Assembly: GCA_945910005.1 (NCBI GenBank)
Contig: OX246744.1
Span: 902,199 to 966,198, forward strand
Length of the DNA: 64,000 nucleotides
Direction of reading: 5' to 3'
DNA from: Isoperla grammatica
Taxonomy: Eukaryota; Arthropoda; Insecta; Plecoptera; Perlodidae
Shown here: positions 35,468-47,509 of the stretch, piece after piece
Layout: each line of letters begins with the position of its first letter
How positions within the stretch are numbered: the first letter of the stretch is position 1
Made by a program: the position numbers and the translations under genes
Notes under the pieces: generated by a model
What the model was told of the DNA's origin: nothing
Seen by the model: only the letters and a program-made list of their open reading frames with translations
Database searches by the model: none

Positions 35468-38400
35468 CTAGAATATGGGATCGTTCTCGTTGTTGATGAA
35501 GTACTCGGTCTCGGTCGACGTTTGCGAGAAGCTGACGTCAAGACTGTCCTCGAAGCTGTCTCGGCTGTCATTGGTCCGCACCGGTTCCTGCTGTGATTGA
35601 CCCTAGTGCAACAAGTGCCATGTGAGAATAGCTCAGACTGTCCTCGAAGGTGTCTCGGCTGTCATTGGTCCGCACCGGTTCCTGCTGTGATTGACCCTAG
35701 AGCAACAAGTGTCATGTGAGAATAGCTCAGACTGTCCTCGAAGGTGTCTCGGCTGTCATTGGTCCGCACCGGTTCCTGCTGTGATTGACCCTAGAGCAAC
35801 AAGTGTCATGTGAGAACAGCTCAGACTGTCCTCGAAGGTGTCTCGGCTGTCACTGGTCCGCAACGGTTCCTGCTGTGATTGACCCTAGAGCAACAAGTGT
35901 CACGTGAGAATAGCTCAGACTGTCCTCGAAGATGTCACGGCTGTCATTGGTCCGCACCGGTTCCTGCTGTGATTGACCCTAGAGCAACAAGTGTCATGTG
36001 AGAATAGTTCAGACTGTCCTCGAAGGTGTCTCGGCTGTCATTGGTCCGCACCGGTTCCTGCTGTGATTGACCCTAGAGCAACAAGTGTCTTGTGAGAATA
36101 GCTCAGACTGTCCTCGAAGGTGTCTCGGCTGTCATTGGCCCGCACCGGTTCCTGCTGTGATTGACCCTAGAGCAACAAGTGTCATGTGAGAATAGCTCAG
36201 ACTGTCCTCGAAGGTGTCTCGGCTGTCATTGGTCCGCACCGGTTCCTGCTGTGATTGACCCTAGAGCAACAAGTGTCATGTGAGAATAGCTCAGACTGTC
36301 CTCGAAGGTGTCTCGGCTGTCACTGGTCCGCACCGGTTCCTGCTGTGATTGACCCTAGAGCAACAACTGTCATGTGAGAATAGCTCAGACTGTCCTCGAA
36401 GGTGTCTCGGCTGTCACTGGTCCGCACCGGTTCCTGCTGTTATTGACCCTAGAGCAACAAGTGTCATGTGAGAATAGCTCAGACTGTCCTCGAAGGTGTC
36501 TCGGCTGTCACTGGTCCGCAACGGTTCCTGCTGTGATTGACCCTAGAGCAACAAGTGTCACGTGAGAATAGCTCAGACTGTCCTCGAAGGTGTCTCGGCT
36601 GTCATTGGTCGCAACGTAGCCGCCCCGCACCAGCTGTTACAGTATCGGAAACTTTTGAGCCTGAGACGAGGATGTTCAACCCTCCACTCAACTCGACATG
36701 GTTAAAAATGAGTTATAGATTATGATCTAATATTTATATTTTCCAAATGTCTGGAAAGCACCCCCCTCCCCCGTCACAGGCTACCTACGCACCATGTGAT
36801 ACACCACTGTGGTCGTGCCGGCGTCCCCCCCCACCGCGTCCCCCCCTTCGACCAGCGTCTCCAGCTCTTGTAGGAACTGCATGAAGGCGGGACTAGTGGT
36901 CAACACGGCCCTCTTGGACGAGTCCTCGTTGGCGGCGGTGAAACACGAGACCCGCTTCTTGTGGGGCGGGGCTTCCTCGGGCCCCGCCCTCTCCACGTCG
37001 AGGTCGACGAAGTCGTTGGATGACGTCACGTCTCCCACCTCGCCGAGCGAGCCCTGACAGGCGAGCACGCTGCCGGTTGGTCGCGTCGTGCGCGTCATGA
37101 TGCCGCTCAGACCTGTACAAACACGTCATCATGCCCCTAGCAGTGGCGTATTTGGGAGCCCACCCACCCGGACTCCCAGGTTAAATGACGCCCTACCCAA
37201 TGATATGGCCAGGTCAGAAAAAGAAGCCATTCTTGAGGCTTGACTTGACCAAGGAATTGAAATACATTCAATAGGGAACTTGCATGCATTTTCTACAGCT
37301 CTGAAAGTACGTGGAATATATTGTTATTCATCTGAGGACATCACAAACCTAATTTAAAAGTTTTAAAATTAACTCATTATACTTCTATACATGTTCAAAG
37401 ATTTTGATTATCTGTTTCCCGCACAATTATTTTTAAACGGTATGTGACGTCACATGCCATGAAAATCACTGCTTATATGAATGACTTTGCATATAACCTC
37501 CTTGGACTTTGCCACCGCCTCCTAGACGAAACAATCACATTTTCAAGGTCATCAAGCTAACCTTGTCAAAATTTTTACGCAAGCCGTTGTCAAGTCTGCT
37601 TTATATGAATAACAACACCCAATATTTACTGATATTCTATGAAAATAGGTTTGGTATTATTGTTTTTATAGTAACTGGGCTTCAAAATTAATTACTACGC
37701 TTACTAGACATTAATTCGATTTTATATGATTTTGGATATGATAATTTCCAAATAAGCGTTATGTTATTTATCTTTCTTTGATTGGTTGATTGCTGATACA
37801 TGGCAAGTGACGTATGCCCCGTTTTTCCCGCCATAAATATGTGTGAAACTTTCAGCTCGTTTTTATAAATGAAACTTAATTCTATGTCACCGAAATAAAA
37901 TATTTTTGTATTCAGGACGTTAATCTTAATCTAGTAAAATGCTAAAAAAAAATTATGCATGTTCCCCATTCCTTGGTCAAGTCAAGACAAACCTTAGTCA
38001 CAGCCAATCAGAGCGCAGTATTCTCACTCATAGCCAATGGAAGCCTGAGGCTTAATCACAGGGGTTAGTCAATAATCACTAGTCATTTGTGTAAACCCCG
38101 CATTAGGGGTACTATTTAGTTTTCCCTCCTTCCAAGGCAAAGTGGAAGGTCCCATCGTAGACTTAGGACCAAATGCACAAGACCTCCTCAACTCTGCCTC
38201 TAACAAGTGAGACAAACCTTAGTCACAGTCAATCAGAGCGCAGTATTCTCACTCATAGCCAATGGAAGAAGCCTGAGGCTTAATCACAGGGGTTAGTCAA
38301 TAATCACTAGTCATTTGTGTAAACCCCGCATTAGGGGTACTATTTAGTTTTCCCTCCTCCCAAGGCAAAGTGGAAGGTCCCATCGTAGACTAGGGACCGA

Positions 38401-40401
38401 ATGCACAAGACCTCCTCAACTCTGCCTCTAACAAGTGAAGAGGAAGAAGAAGTATAGCCAAGGCACCAACGCGTTTAAAGTGGTGCGTCTAAGGTCGCAC
38501 GCAAACCCCCCACCTTGATGCTTTGTTGTTAACGATGTTTCAACCAACACACACCGAATGGTGATCCATGGCAACGGCCCTTTATTCTAGGTTGAGGAAT
38601 CATCGAGCTTACATGAAGAGGCTGAATTGAAGAGTACTCATACTTTAGGGATGCCATCGTCACAGGCGAGGAGCTCGTAGCCCATCAGCGATACGTGTTT
38701 GCGTGGTGTTGTCACGGGCGGTTCGCTGATTGGCTAAGAGCAGTGCCTCGCCTGTGACGAAAGCATCTGTGAGCATCTGTGTGGTTCATGCAGGGTTATT
38801 TGGTCGTGTCATTGCTGCGTTGATATTACTCGACGTTTCGCCACCCATGTGGCGGTCTTGAAAAAGCCACCACTCGAAACGTCATCAAAAACATCAAATC
38901 AGCACCGACACGACGAGGATATAACCCACGAACAACACAAGAGTTCACAAATAATGTGATATCAGATAGACACTCAATACAGAGAACCTAGCGGGCCGGG
39001 CTGGACACTAAACACAACAAGCGCAGCCAACTGCGAGATGGATGGAAAACAGCGCTACTGGCGACTCTGGTGTGACAACTTCCATGTTTCCTGCAATTAA
39101 GCGTAGCCTATACACATGCTTTCGTCACAGGCGACTGGTTCGTAGCCAATCAGCGATCGTTATCTGCGCGCGCTTGTCTCGGCGGTTCGCTGGTTGGCTA
39201 CGACTGCCCCGGAAGTGACGAAAGCAGGTGTAAAGTAATCTTGGGTCCACTATATTACAGTATTTGGTGATACGACTGTCGGGTGGTCATATAGCGATGG
39301 AGGGGACCGTTGTGAGCATTACCCGGCAGGTTCCAGGGCCCACCCTCGCCGACGGGCCCGTTACCAAAGATGGCCGCCAACCCCTGCCTGGAGGGGTCGT
39401 TGTAGAGGCGAACCCGGCCGCTGCGGTTGTCGTCGGTATCGGCGTCGTCGTCGTCGTCGTCATCGTCTTCGTCGTCGTACGACTCGATGCTCTGCGACAT
39501 CTCGACGGGTAGCGAGCACGACGAGCACGTGGCCAGGCAGCGTGAGTCACTGCACATCGTGTGGTCCAACGGGCAGTTCGGGGTGCTACACACGCTGCAG
39601 CGGGAGTCCAGGCAGCAGATGGAAACCGAGGAGCGGCTCGCGACGTCGCCGCCACTGTTGGACAAACGGGTACTCAACAGTTGATGATGATGATGATGAT
39701 GATGATGACGTAGATGAAATTTGGTGCAATTTGGCTCATCGAGGCGATGAGTGGGTGAAACATGAAGATGACGATCTTTGGAGGAAAGGAGCAAGTAGTA
39801 GGGCGGAGAGAAACAGGAATGGAGAGGAAAAGAGAAGGGGGGGGATGTTGACTGCATTTCGTAAATCTGACACACAAAGTACTTGAGAGTTAGGTCATGG
39901 ATGACTATCACATGGACAGAGATATCTTTGAAACAGTATTTGATCGCTGACAGCAGAAAGGGATCTAATGGAGGGACAAAATATAGTAAGAAGGAAATAT
40001 GTGGCAAACCTTTATTGGGCAACTAGGCAGAGAATGGCATAAGTTCCAACTCTGGGTGTTCGAAAGAAGAAGCCAAAGTATTTGATTCAAGTGTCGACGT
40101 CGAACGTATAGCCTGATGAACCCTCCATCAAGGCAGGCAACACCCCCTTTTTATTGACGACACAATTTTAATGACGATGATGGTGCGGTGAGTCGGTCGG
40201 ACCTGGAGGGGTTTGTGACGCAAGCGGACGAACGAATCTTACCTGTTGCCGAACGCCAAGTCCAAGTCAGAGTCGCTGATGAAGCCCTCCCTGCCGACGC
40301 TCGTCCCGCTGATGTTCGTGTCCGAGACGGTGTAGCTCGAGGACACCACCTGGCTACTCCAGCTGGTCTGCAGGTCGTGGTGGTAGAGCTCCGTCACCGC
40401 C

Positions 40402-40474
<73 letters not shown>

Positions 40475-43400
40475 CGCTGTCTTGCTTGCGCGGCGTCGAG
40501 CCGGCGCTGTCGGGGAAGACGATCGCGTCGGTCGCCTCGCGCACCCGCATGTTGATCTCGACGTTGCGCTCCAACTTTTGTAAGCTCCTCGCAAACTCGG
40601 TGATGTCTATCGACGACTTGGTGAGGAGCTCCTTGTTCTTCGCCTTTTTCGATTTCGACGAGGCCGCGCACAGTTTCAACGACGCTTTGCGCGGCACCGC
40701 CGCCGCCCTCGTCTCCTCGCCGTCGCTTCGTGACGTCGGCGTCGCGACGTCCCTCTTCTCGGCGACCACAGGGGCGACGTCTTTCTTCTCGTCCTCGGCT
40801 CTGGTCGGAGCGTCGGACGCTTCGGGCTGCGGCGTCTTCTCCGTCTCTTTGACCTTCACGAAGCTCTGTTGCTTGACAAACTCCTGACACTTGTCTTCCA
40901 AGGTCTTTGCCGGTTTGCGGGTCGTCTTGTCGACACTCGATTTCGTCGACGTCGCCTTGTCGAGTTTCTCGGCCGACGGGACCTCGACCGGCTTCTGTTT
41001 GGCCGCCCTGAGAACCGGTTTAACCGCTTCGTTCACTTCGCCGGCGTTCGTCCTTTGTTTCGGCCTGTTCTTGGGCAGCGTCCGTTGGAGGGAGGTGGAC
41101 GCGACGGCCGCCTTCGGCGTCACGAGGTCCGCGGACAACTTGGGCGTCCCGACGTCCACGGCTGACTTGGGCGCCTGCGGCTGCGCCTGCGCGGGAGCCT
41201 GCGTCTGCGTCGAGCGCGGCGTACCGACGTTTTGTTGCTTCTTGGTCGAGTCCATGCGTTCAATAGTCTCGAGCAGACGCGACTTTTCGCGATGTATCCC
41301 GTCGAGCTTGGTGCGCGCCAACGCGAGCTCTTCCTTGGCGTCGCCTAATTGGCGGCTCAGCACGCGTTTGTCCTTGGCAATCGTCTTGGCGTTGGCGTTG
41401 AGCTGGTCAAACTGACGCGTCAACGCGGCGTGCTGCTTGCGCACGTCGTCAAACTGTTCGCGCACCGTCTTGATGTCGAGCTGCAGCGTGACTACCTGTT
41501 TGGCCATCTCCTTCTTGTCGCGCGTCAACGCCGATATCTTGCGACCCATCGCGTTGCGCTGTTCGACCATCAACTCGAAGTCCTCGCGCAGCTTGAGGGT
41601 CGAGGCGACCTGTTGCGTCAGTTCCGCGGCCCGCTTCTCAGACTCGTTCAGTTTGAACACCATCTCGCGACACTTGCGCGCGTAGTCGGCGCTGGAGAAC
41701 ACCTGCGACCAGAGATTTGGAATATCTTTAGCTAAGACATTAACTGGAAAGGATAGTCCCACGTTAAAAACCACCCAAAAGTTTAATTTTTTAGTATATC
41801 TCAAGAATGCAACTCGAAAGAGGAAGTCCAAGCCTAAAGCAGGTCTTACCGAAAGGCAGAGCTACCCTGGACCAATTCTGTACTCCGGGCACAAACAGGG
41901 GCGTAAATTATCCCTTATGGACCTGTTTCGAGTAGATTATAGGAACTACAGTAGTAAAATAATAGGTTGGTATATTATTGACGTTGGGGCAACTTGCCTG
42001 CGAGGGCTTGGAGGGCATCGGTATGTGGCTGCAGGGCCGCTCCTTGGAGGGCAGCGAGGGCACCTTCAACCCGCGGCTGCCCGGCTTCTTGGGCGAGGCC
42101 GTGCCCGAAGTCACCCCCGAGCCGACCTCCTTGCACTCGCTGCGCGTAGAGCTGGGTGGTTTGCGCTGGAGGTTGTTGACCGTCTCCTCCCACGATCTCC
42201 CCTCGTCGCCGATAGCCAGGTCCACCTGCGATACCAGAACAAGTGCGACAGGTTTCGTAATAATAATTGTTCGCAGGAAATTTGTTTTTCCTTCTTAGGC
42301 TAAGATGGCTTCTTCAGCAATTCTTTCGTCTAACTATCCGATTTAAAATGCATTCCTTTTCTGGAAAAAAAAATTCATGACCCTCATTCCAGTATGCAAG
42401 ATGCAACCAGTTACAACTTGGGTCCGGGTTAGGAATAGGAGCTTTACAACCGGCTACGACCGCCTAGAACTGTTCTGGAATGAGAGCCCAGGTGCCTAAT
42501 TGGGTACTGCGGTATTTGGGACAGTTTAGAAGGAAAATACGAGGACTATTAATATGACTCAATCTCGAAATTCGCAGGAAAACGTCGGAAAAAACTTCAG
42601 TCAGGATTTCTGGTAGAGGCGATCGAACTGGCAACCTCCCGATTGAGAACCTCGTGTATTACGCAATGCGCAATTAGTATCGGTAATGTTACGCAATGAG
42701 CCATCACTATCGGTAATGTTACGCCATGAGCCATCACTATCGGTAATGATACGCAATGTGCCATCACTATCGGTAATGATACGCAATGATCCATCACTAT
42801 CGGTAATGTTTCGCAATGAGCCATCACTATCGGTAATGTTACGCCATGCGCCATCACTATCGGTAATGTTACGCAATGAGCCATCACTATCGGTAATGTT
42901 ACGCAATGAGCCATCACTATTGGTAATGTTACGCAATGAGTCATCACTATCGGTTATGTTACGCAATGAGCCATCACTATCGGTAATGTTACGCAATGAG
43001 CCATCACTATCGGTAATGTTACGCAATAAGCCATCACTATCGGTTATGTTACACAATGAGCCATCACTATCGGTAATGTTACGCCATGAGCCATCACTAT
43101 CGGTAATGTTACGCAATGAGCCATCACTATCGGTAATGTTACGCAATGAGCCATCACTATCGGTAATGTTACGCCATGAGCCATCACTATCGGTAATGTT
43201 ACACAATAAGCCATCACTATCGGTAATGTTACGCAATGAGCCATAACTATCGGTAATGTTACGCTATGAGCATTCACTATCGGTAATGTTACGCAATGAG
43301 CCATCACTATCGGTAATGTTACGCAATGAGCCATCACTATCGGTAATCATACGTCATGAGCCATCACCATCGGTAATGTTACACAATGAGCCATCACTAT

Positions 43401-45194
43401 CGGTAATGTTACGCCATGAGCCATCACTATCGGTAATGTTACGCCATGAGCCATCACTATCGGTAATGTTACGCAATGAGCCATTACTATCGGTAATGTT
43501 ACGCAATGAGCCATCACTATCGGTAATGTTACGCAATGTGCCATCACTATCGGTAATGTTACGTAATGGGCTATCACTATCGGTTATGTTACGCAATGTG
43601 CCATCACTATCGGTAATGTTACGCAATGAGCCATCACAATCGGTAATGTTACGCAATGGCCAATGAGCCATCACAATCGGTAATGTTACGCAATGAGCCA
43701 TCACTATCGGTAATGTTACGCAATGAGCCATCACAATCGGTACTAGTGTTACACAATGATCCATCACTATCGGTTATGTTACGCAATGAGCCATAACTAT
43801 CGGTAATGTTACGCCATGAGCCATCATTATTGGTAATGTTACGCAATGAGCCATTACTATCGGTAATGTTACGCAATGAGCCATTACTATCGGTAATGTT
43901 ACGCAATGAGCCATAACTATCGGTAATGTTACGCCATGAGCCATCACTATCGGTAATGTTACGCAATGAGCCATTACTATCGGTAATATTACGCAATGAG
44001 CCATTACTATCGGTAATATTACGCAATGAGCCATCACTATCGGTAATGTTACGCAATGAGCCATTACTATCGGTAATATTACGCAATGAGCCATTACTAT
44101 CGGTAATGTTATGCAATGATCCAATCAGAACGTGGCCTTGTATGCCTCACTCATCTATGACGTCAGAGGTTAGCGTGAAACTACCTCCGAGTGTTTCTCC
44201 GTGAGCCGCTTGTTGTCAATCTCCGCCTTGAGCTCGTCGCGTTCCTTCTCGATCTCGTCGAGGCGCATGCGCAGCAGCTCCACGTCACCGACGCCATCTT
44301 GGTTCACGATGAACACCTTCGAGCGGTACTGGTAGAGCCGCCACGCCAGCGAGCTGTGGTCCCGCATTCTGGCGGCGAGGTAGAGAGCCACGCAGACCAC
44401 GCCCACTAGGACCGCGTTGAGCGGAGGGGGGGTCCACATGCTCAGAAGGTCGCGTAGCTGACCCATGGAGACGGGACGCGAGTCGCCGTGACTGCAGTCT
44501 GCTCCAGACATAGACATTTGATTGGTTATTTGGTGTTTGACGACAGAGTACTCGACAACTAGGTCATATGACGTCGGGGGTTGATTGGAGGAAAATGTTA
44601 AGGGAAGGACGTGAACTGTTTTTCGTCTGGATTCTCCACCTCGACCTGTTCTGCAAAGGTGGCCCTACCAGAAGCATACGCTTCCGCCAGTATAGCTCTC
44701 GGGATCAGCAAAGCACACAAACCTGTCCACTTTAAATTAAAGTCACCCACTGCAAATTAGTTTAGTTACTGAGTGGGTAGACTCTAAATGTGAAATTATT
44801 TTTTATTTATTTTATAGGCCTAAGGTAGCAGTCCCTGGACATGCGGAAATACCAGGGGTTGATTATTTGGTGCATATCGACGTAGGCCTAGTACTCGACA
44901 GCTAGGCCTAGATCATATGACTTCAGGGGGTGTTTGGAGGAAAGGAAGAAGTAGGAGGACTAATATTCAAAGGAATTACGGGGAGGATATGGAAAAGGGG
45001 GACAGAATATATCGCCTCTTACGATCAGTAGAGGTGTACCCTGGGCAAAGTCTAGCCCCAACCCCAGACGGGGGTCCAAGCCATTCCATTCTCTGATACT
45101 TACCACCATCTTGGCACGCCTCCTCTGCTATGGGGTCTTGGTCACAGTAACACACCGCTGCATACACGAGAATCAGACACCAAACTTTCAACAT
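35468..45194 (-). CDS. Signal peptide/transmembrane/coiled-coil protein, family not recognised
   Basis: Exons 45194-45104, 44498-44185, 42225-41998, 41702-40243, 39654-39323 (or to 39365), 37112-36793 and 35590-35468; about 955 aa, all phases agree. Residues 1-17 (MLKVWCLILVYAAVCYC) look like a signal peptide. A short Cys-containing luminal part follows, then a membrane helix (about 57-73, LNAVLVGVVCVALYLAA). Then comes coiled coil (about 95-130) and a longer one in exon 4 (about 212-355, LKLREDFELMVEQRN ... EELALARTKLDGIHREKSRL). A Lys/Ala/Thr-rich linker, 24 Asn in a row (about 622-645), a Cys cluster with an Asp run, and the end ETEYFINNENDPIF complete it. The intron after exon 3 has a GC donor (CAG|GCAAGT). 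The architecture suggests an ER/Golgi-type tethering protein, but that is inference. A start at Met 44517 without exon 1 is an alternative. Confidence 0.72.
35541..36612 (-). repeat. 94-bp array duplicating the last-exon acceptor of the TM coiled-coil gene
   Basis: About eleven copies at 94-bp spacing (CAGACTG at 35634, 35728 and 35822 and onward). On the gene strand each carries GGGTCAATCACAG followed by CAGGAACCGGTGCGG, the start of the final coding exon. Only the copy nearest the 3' end continues to the stop codon. Confidence 0.93.
37239..37986. mobile_element. Non-autonomous DNA element, 748 bp, in an intron
   Basis: Exact 19-bp inverted ends, CTTGACTTGACCAAGGAAT and its reverse complement, with a second matching inner segment (GGGAACTTGCATGCAT and its imperfect complement). 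The interior is AT-rich and non-coding. Confidence 0.75.
37985..38437 (+). repeat. 226-bp direct duplication
   Basis: Two copies (37985-38210, 38211-38437) differing at a few bases and a 3-bp insertion; both start GACAAACCTTAGTCACAG. Confidence 0.9.
38652..38765. mobile_element. Hairpin MITE, copy 1
   Basis: Inverted ends TCGTCACAGGCGAGG and GCCTCGCCTGTGACGA around a middle with AGCCCATCAGCGAT and its imperfect complement; the ends match those of the copy at 39115. Confidence 0.75.
39115..39230. mobile_element. Hairpin MITE, copy 2
   Basis: Same family as the element at 38652: ends TGCTTTCGTCAC and GTGACGAAAGCA, inner AGCCAATCAGCGA paired with TCGCTGGTTGGCT. Confidence 0.75.
40402..40473 (-). 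repeat. In-frame AAC microsatellite coding polyasparagine
   Basis: 24 uninterrupted trinucleotides inside exon 4 of the TM coiled-coil gene, read as Asn on the gene strand between QDSD and KAVTELYH. Confidence 0.9.
42661..44122. repeat. 30-bp array in intron 2 of the TM coiled-coil gene
   Basis: About 48 copies of a unit with CATCACTATCGGTAATGTTA and CGCAATGAGC. Because 30 is divisible by three, several frames stay open for 100-210 codons (NITDSDGSLR on the gene strand). No splice evidence makes these coding. The array ends about 60 bp from the exon 2 donor. Confidence 0.93.
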
Positions 45195-45490
45195 CGATTT
45201 GAAATTTGTGTAGTACTAAGCCTAGGTCCGATAGAGACTTTACTTTTAAACCATTCATGAAGAGAATTTCTTCGTTATTGTGAAATCACGCGATGATAAA
45301 TATAGAGAAACCATCTGAGGAATTGATAATTAAAACTGTATGTTTAAACCCCGCGTAGAAATGTTTCGGAAAACGGAAGGTGACATGTTCGTGTCGAGTA
45401 GACAGCAGAACCGTCAACAATTAAACAGAAAACAGTTGAATGGAGGTGTTGGTCGGTCACCGCTTTCTAGAAAACTCGGCGGGTTTGTTT

Positions 45491-46310
45491 CAAGGTCTAC
45501 TTGATCATCGGCTGGCGGAGACTCGTCGCACTACAAAGTCTACTTCATCTCCACCTAGCGGAGACTCGTCGAACTACAAGGTCTACTTGATCTCCGCCTA
45601 GCGGAGGCTCGTCGAACTACAAGGTCTACTTGATCTCCACCTAGCGGAGGCTCGTCGAACTACAAGGTCTTGTTGATCTCCACCTAGCGGAGGCTCGTCG
45701 AACTACAAGGTCTACTTGATCTCCACCTAGCGGAGGCTCGTCGAACTACAAGGTCTACTTGATCTCCACCTAGCGGAGGCTCGTCGAACTACAAGGTCTT
45801 GTTGATCTCCACCTAGCGGAGGCTCGTCGAACTACAAGGTCTACTTGATCTCCACCTAGCGGAGGCTCGTCGAACTACAAGGTCTACTTGATCTCCACCT
45901 AGCGGAGGCTCGTCGAACTACAAGGTCTACTTGATCTCCACCTAGCGGAGGCTCGTCGAACTACAAAGTCTACTTCATCTCCGCCTAGCGGAGGCTCGTC
46001 GAACTACAAGGTCTACTTGATCTCCGCCTAGCGGAGGCTCGTCGAACTACAAGGTCTACTTGATCTCCGCCTAGCGGAGGCTCGTCGCACTACAAGGTCT
46101 ACTTGATCTCCGCCTGGCGGAGGCTCGTCGAACTACAAGGTCTACTTGATCTCCGCCTAGCGGAGGCTCGTCGAACTACAAGGTCTACTTGATCTCCACC
46201 TAGCGGAGGCTCGTCGAACTACAAGGTCTACTTGATCTCCACCTGGCGGAGGCTCGTCGAACTGCAAAGTCTACTTGATCTCCGCCTAGCGGAGGCTCGT
46301 CGAACTCCCA
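45491..46310. repeat. 43-bp palindrome-containing array
   Basis: About 19 copies of a unit with GGTCTACTTGATCTCC and GCCTAGCGGAGGCTCGTCG, just upstream of the TM coiled-coil gene. Single or inverted copies occur at 34312-34400 and 54572-54650, so the unit also disperses as a hairpin. Confidence 0.92.
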
Positions 46311-47509
46311 GACTGTGAAGGGAGTGGAGGATTGATATTTGGGCTTAACGAGAAGGGAGTGGAGGTGGCCAGAGATAGAGGGGATGTGGAAAATGGTCGA
46401 GGATTCATCAAAGGAGAAGCTGGAGGACAGAAGGAAATTTAGACTTGTAAAGATTTACAGGGGACGAGGGCATACGAAGAACGGGGAGTGCTGAGCAGGG
46501 TTTGGACCTGAGGCGAGAAACAGTGGAGGGGGAGGGGATTTATTGAAGTATGACAGACGGATGTGGGGAAGTACTTCTTCCTGCCGAAACGATCAAGAAA
46601 TGAAACGGTCTTGTAGACTGTAGTGGAGCAGGTGGGGTAGGGAAAAGTAAGGGATTCGCGGGGAAACCGAGACCTTGGTCGCAGGAGGAGAAGAAAGGAG
46701 GAGAGAATGTTTAAGGCGACAGCAAAATGTTAAACGAACACAAAAGACTTGCCACGGGTCCGGAGCTAACCAACCAATCACAAGACGGGCCGACGTCTTG
46801 ATTCAAAGAACTTAAAACCAGCACCGAAGCCGTCCGTCGTTGTCTGGTTATGTCTGCTGCATGAGTACAGACATGTGGTAGTTAAGTGCCGACTCCTACG
46901 GGGGGTCATAACTTAAGAATGAATTAAGGTATGGTCAAGGTTTCGGTAAACCACAAACTTGGGAGTTCGACGAGCCCCCGCCAGGGGATTGACGGGCCTT
47001 GCAAAGCCTTAGACTAAACTCTTTGGCATCACAGCGCGCGCAATATAGAGGGCGGGGAACGCAATTGTCTTCTTAACTGTCATTGACCCGTTTGAAAATA
47101 TTTGTAAGACGAGCCATTCAAATTTCTGTACGCAAGCAAAAATGCAAAATTTAAAAAGTAAAAATGTTTTGACGCTTTGACACTGAAAATGCCCAAGGTA
47201 GGCTATTAACTAATTAAGTGAAGGATGTGTCAGCGTACAGATAGTCCAGTCGCTGACTTATGACAGTAACTGGTCTAGTAATTATTGATGTTGTGCTGGA
47301 TATAGTTTGACTCATACACTGATGAGCCCCATATGTCACTAGGTCTACAAGTACTTAAGTTTCTACCAATAACGCCTCCCCCCAACCACTCACTGTGGAT
47401 CGTAGACAAACACTACCTTCCATATCCGTTTTAGTTCCTTCAAACGTTGACCACAAAAATCTTCTTCCTTTCGTAGGTGTCCACATTTCTCGCTTGTAAG
47501 GTCGCCACC
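46311..47509. promoter_or_regulatory. Region between two divergent coiled-coil genes
   Basis: The two genes start at 45194 (-) and 47510 (+). This part holds no supported exon. No TATA box is obvious; assigned as promoter-side sequence only from gene orientation. Confidence 0.35.

Noticed and set aside
38825..38900. Hammerhead-ribozyme-like GACGTTTCG ... CGAAACGTC stem
   Set aside because: The CTGATGA core needed for a hammerhead is absent; only an inverted stem remains.
40188..41735. Plus-strand ORFs opposite the TM coiled-coil exon
   Set aside because: GC-rich antisense shadows of a well-supported coiled-coil exon.
42686..44116. Long ORFs on both strands (SLSVMLRNEP, NITDSDGSLR)
   Set aside because: Explained by a stop-free 30-bp unit inside an intron; no start or splice support.
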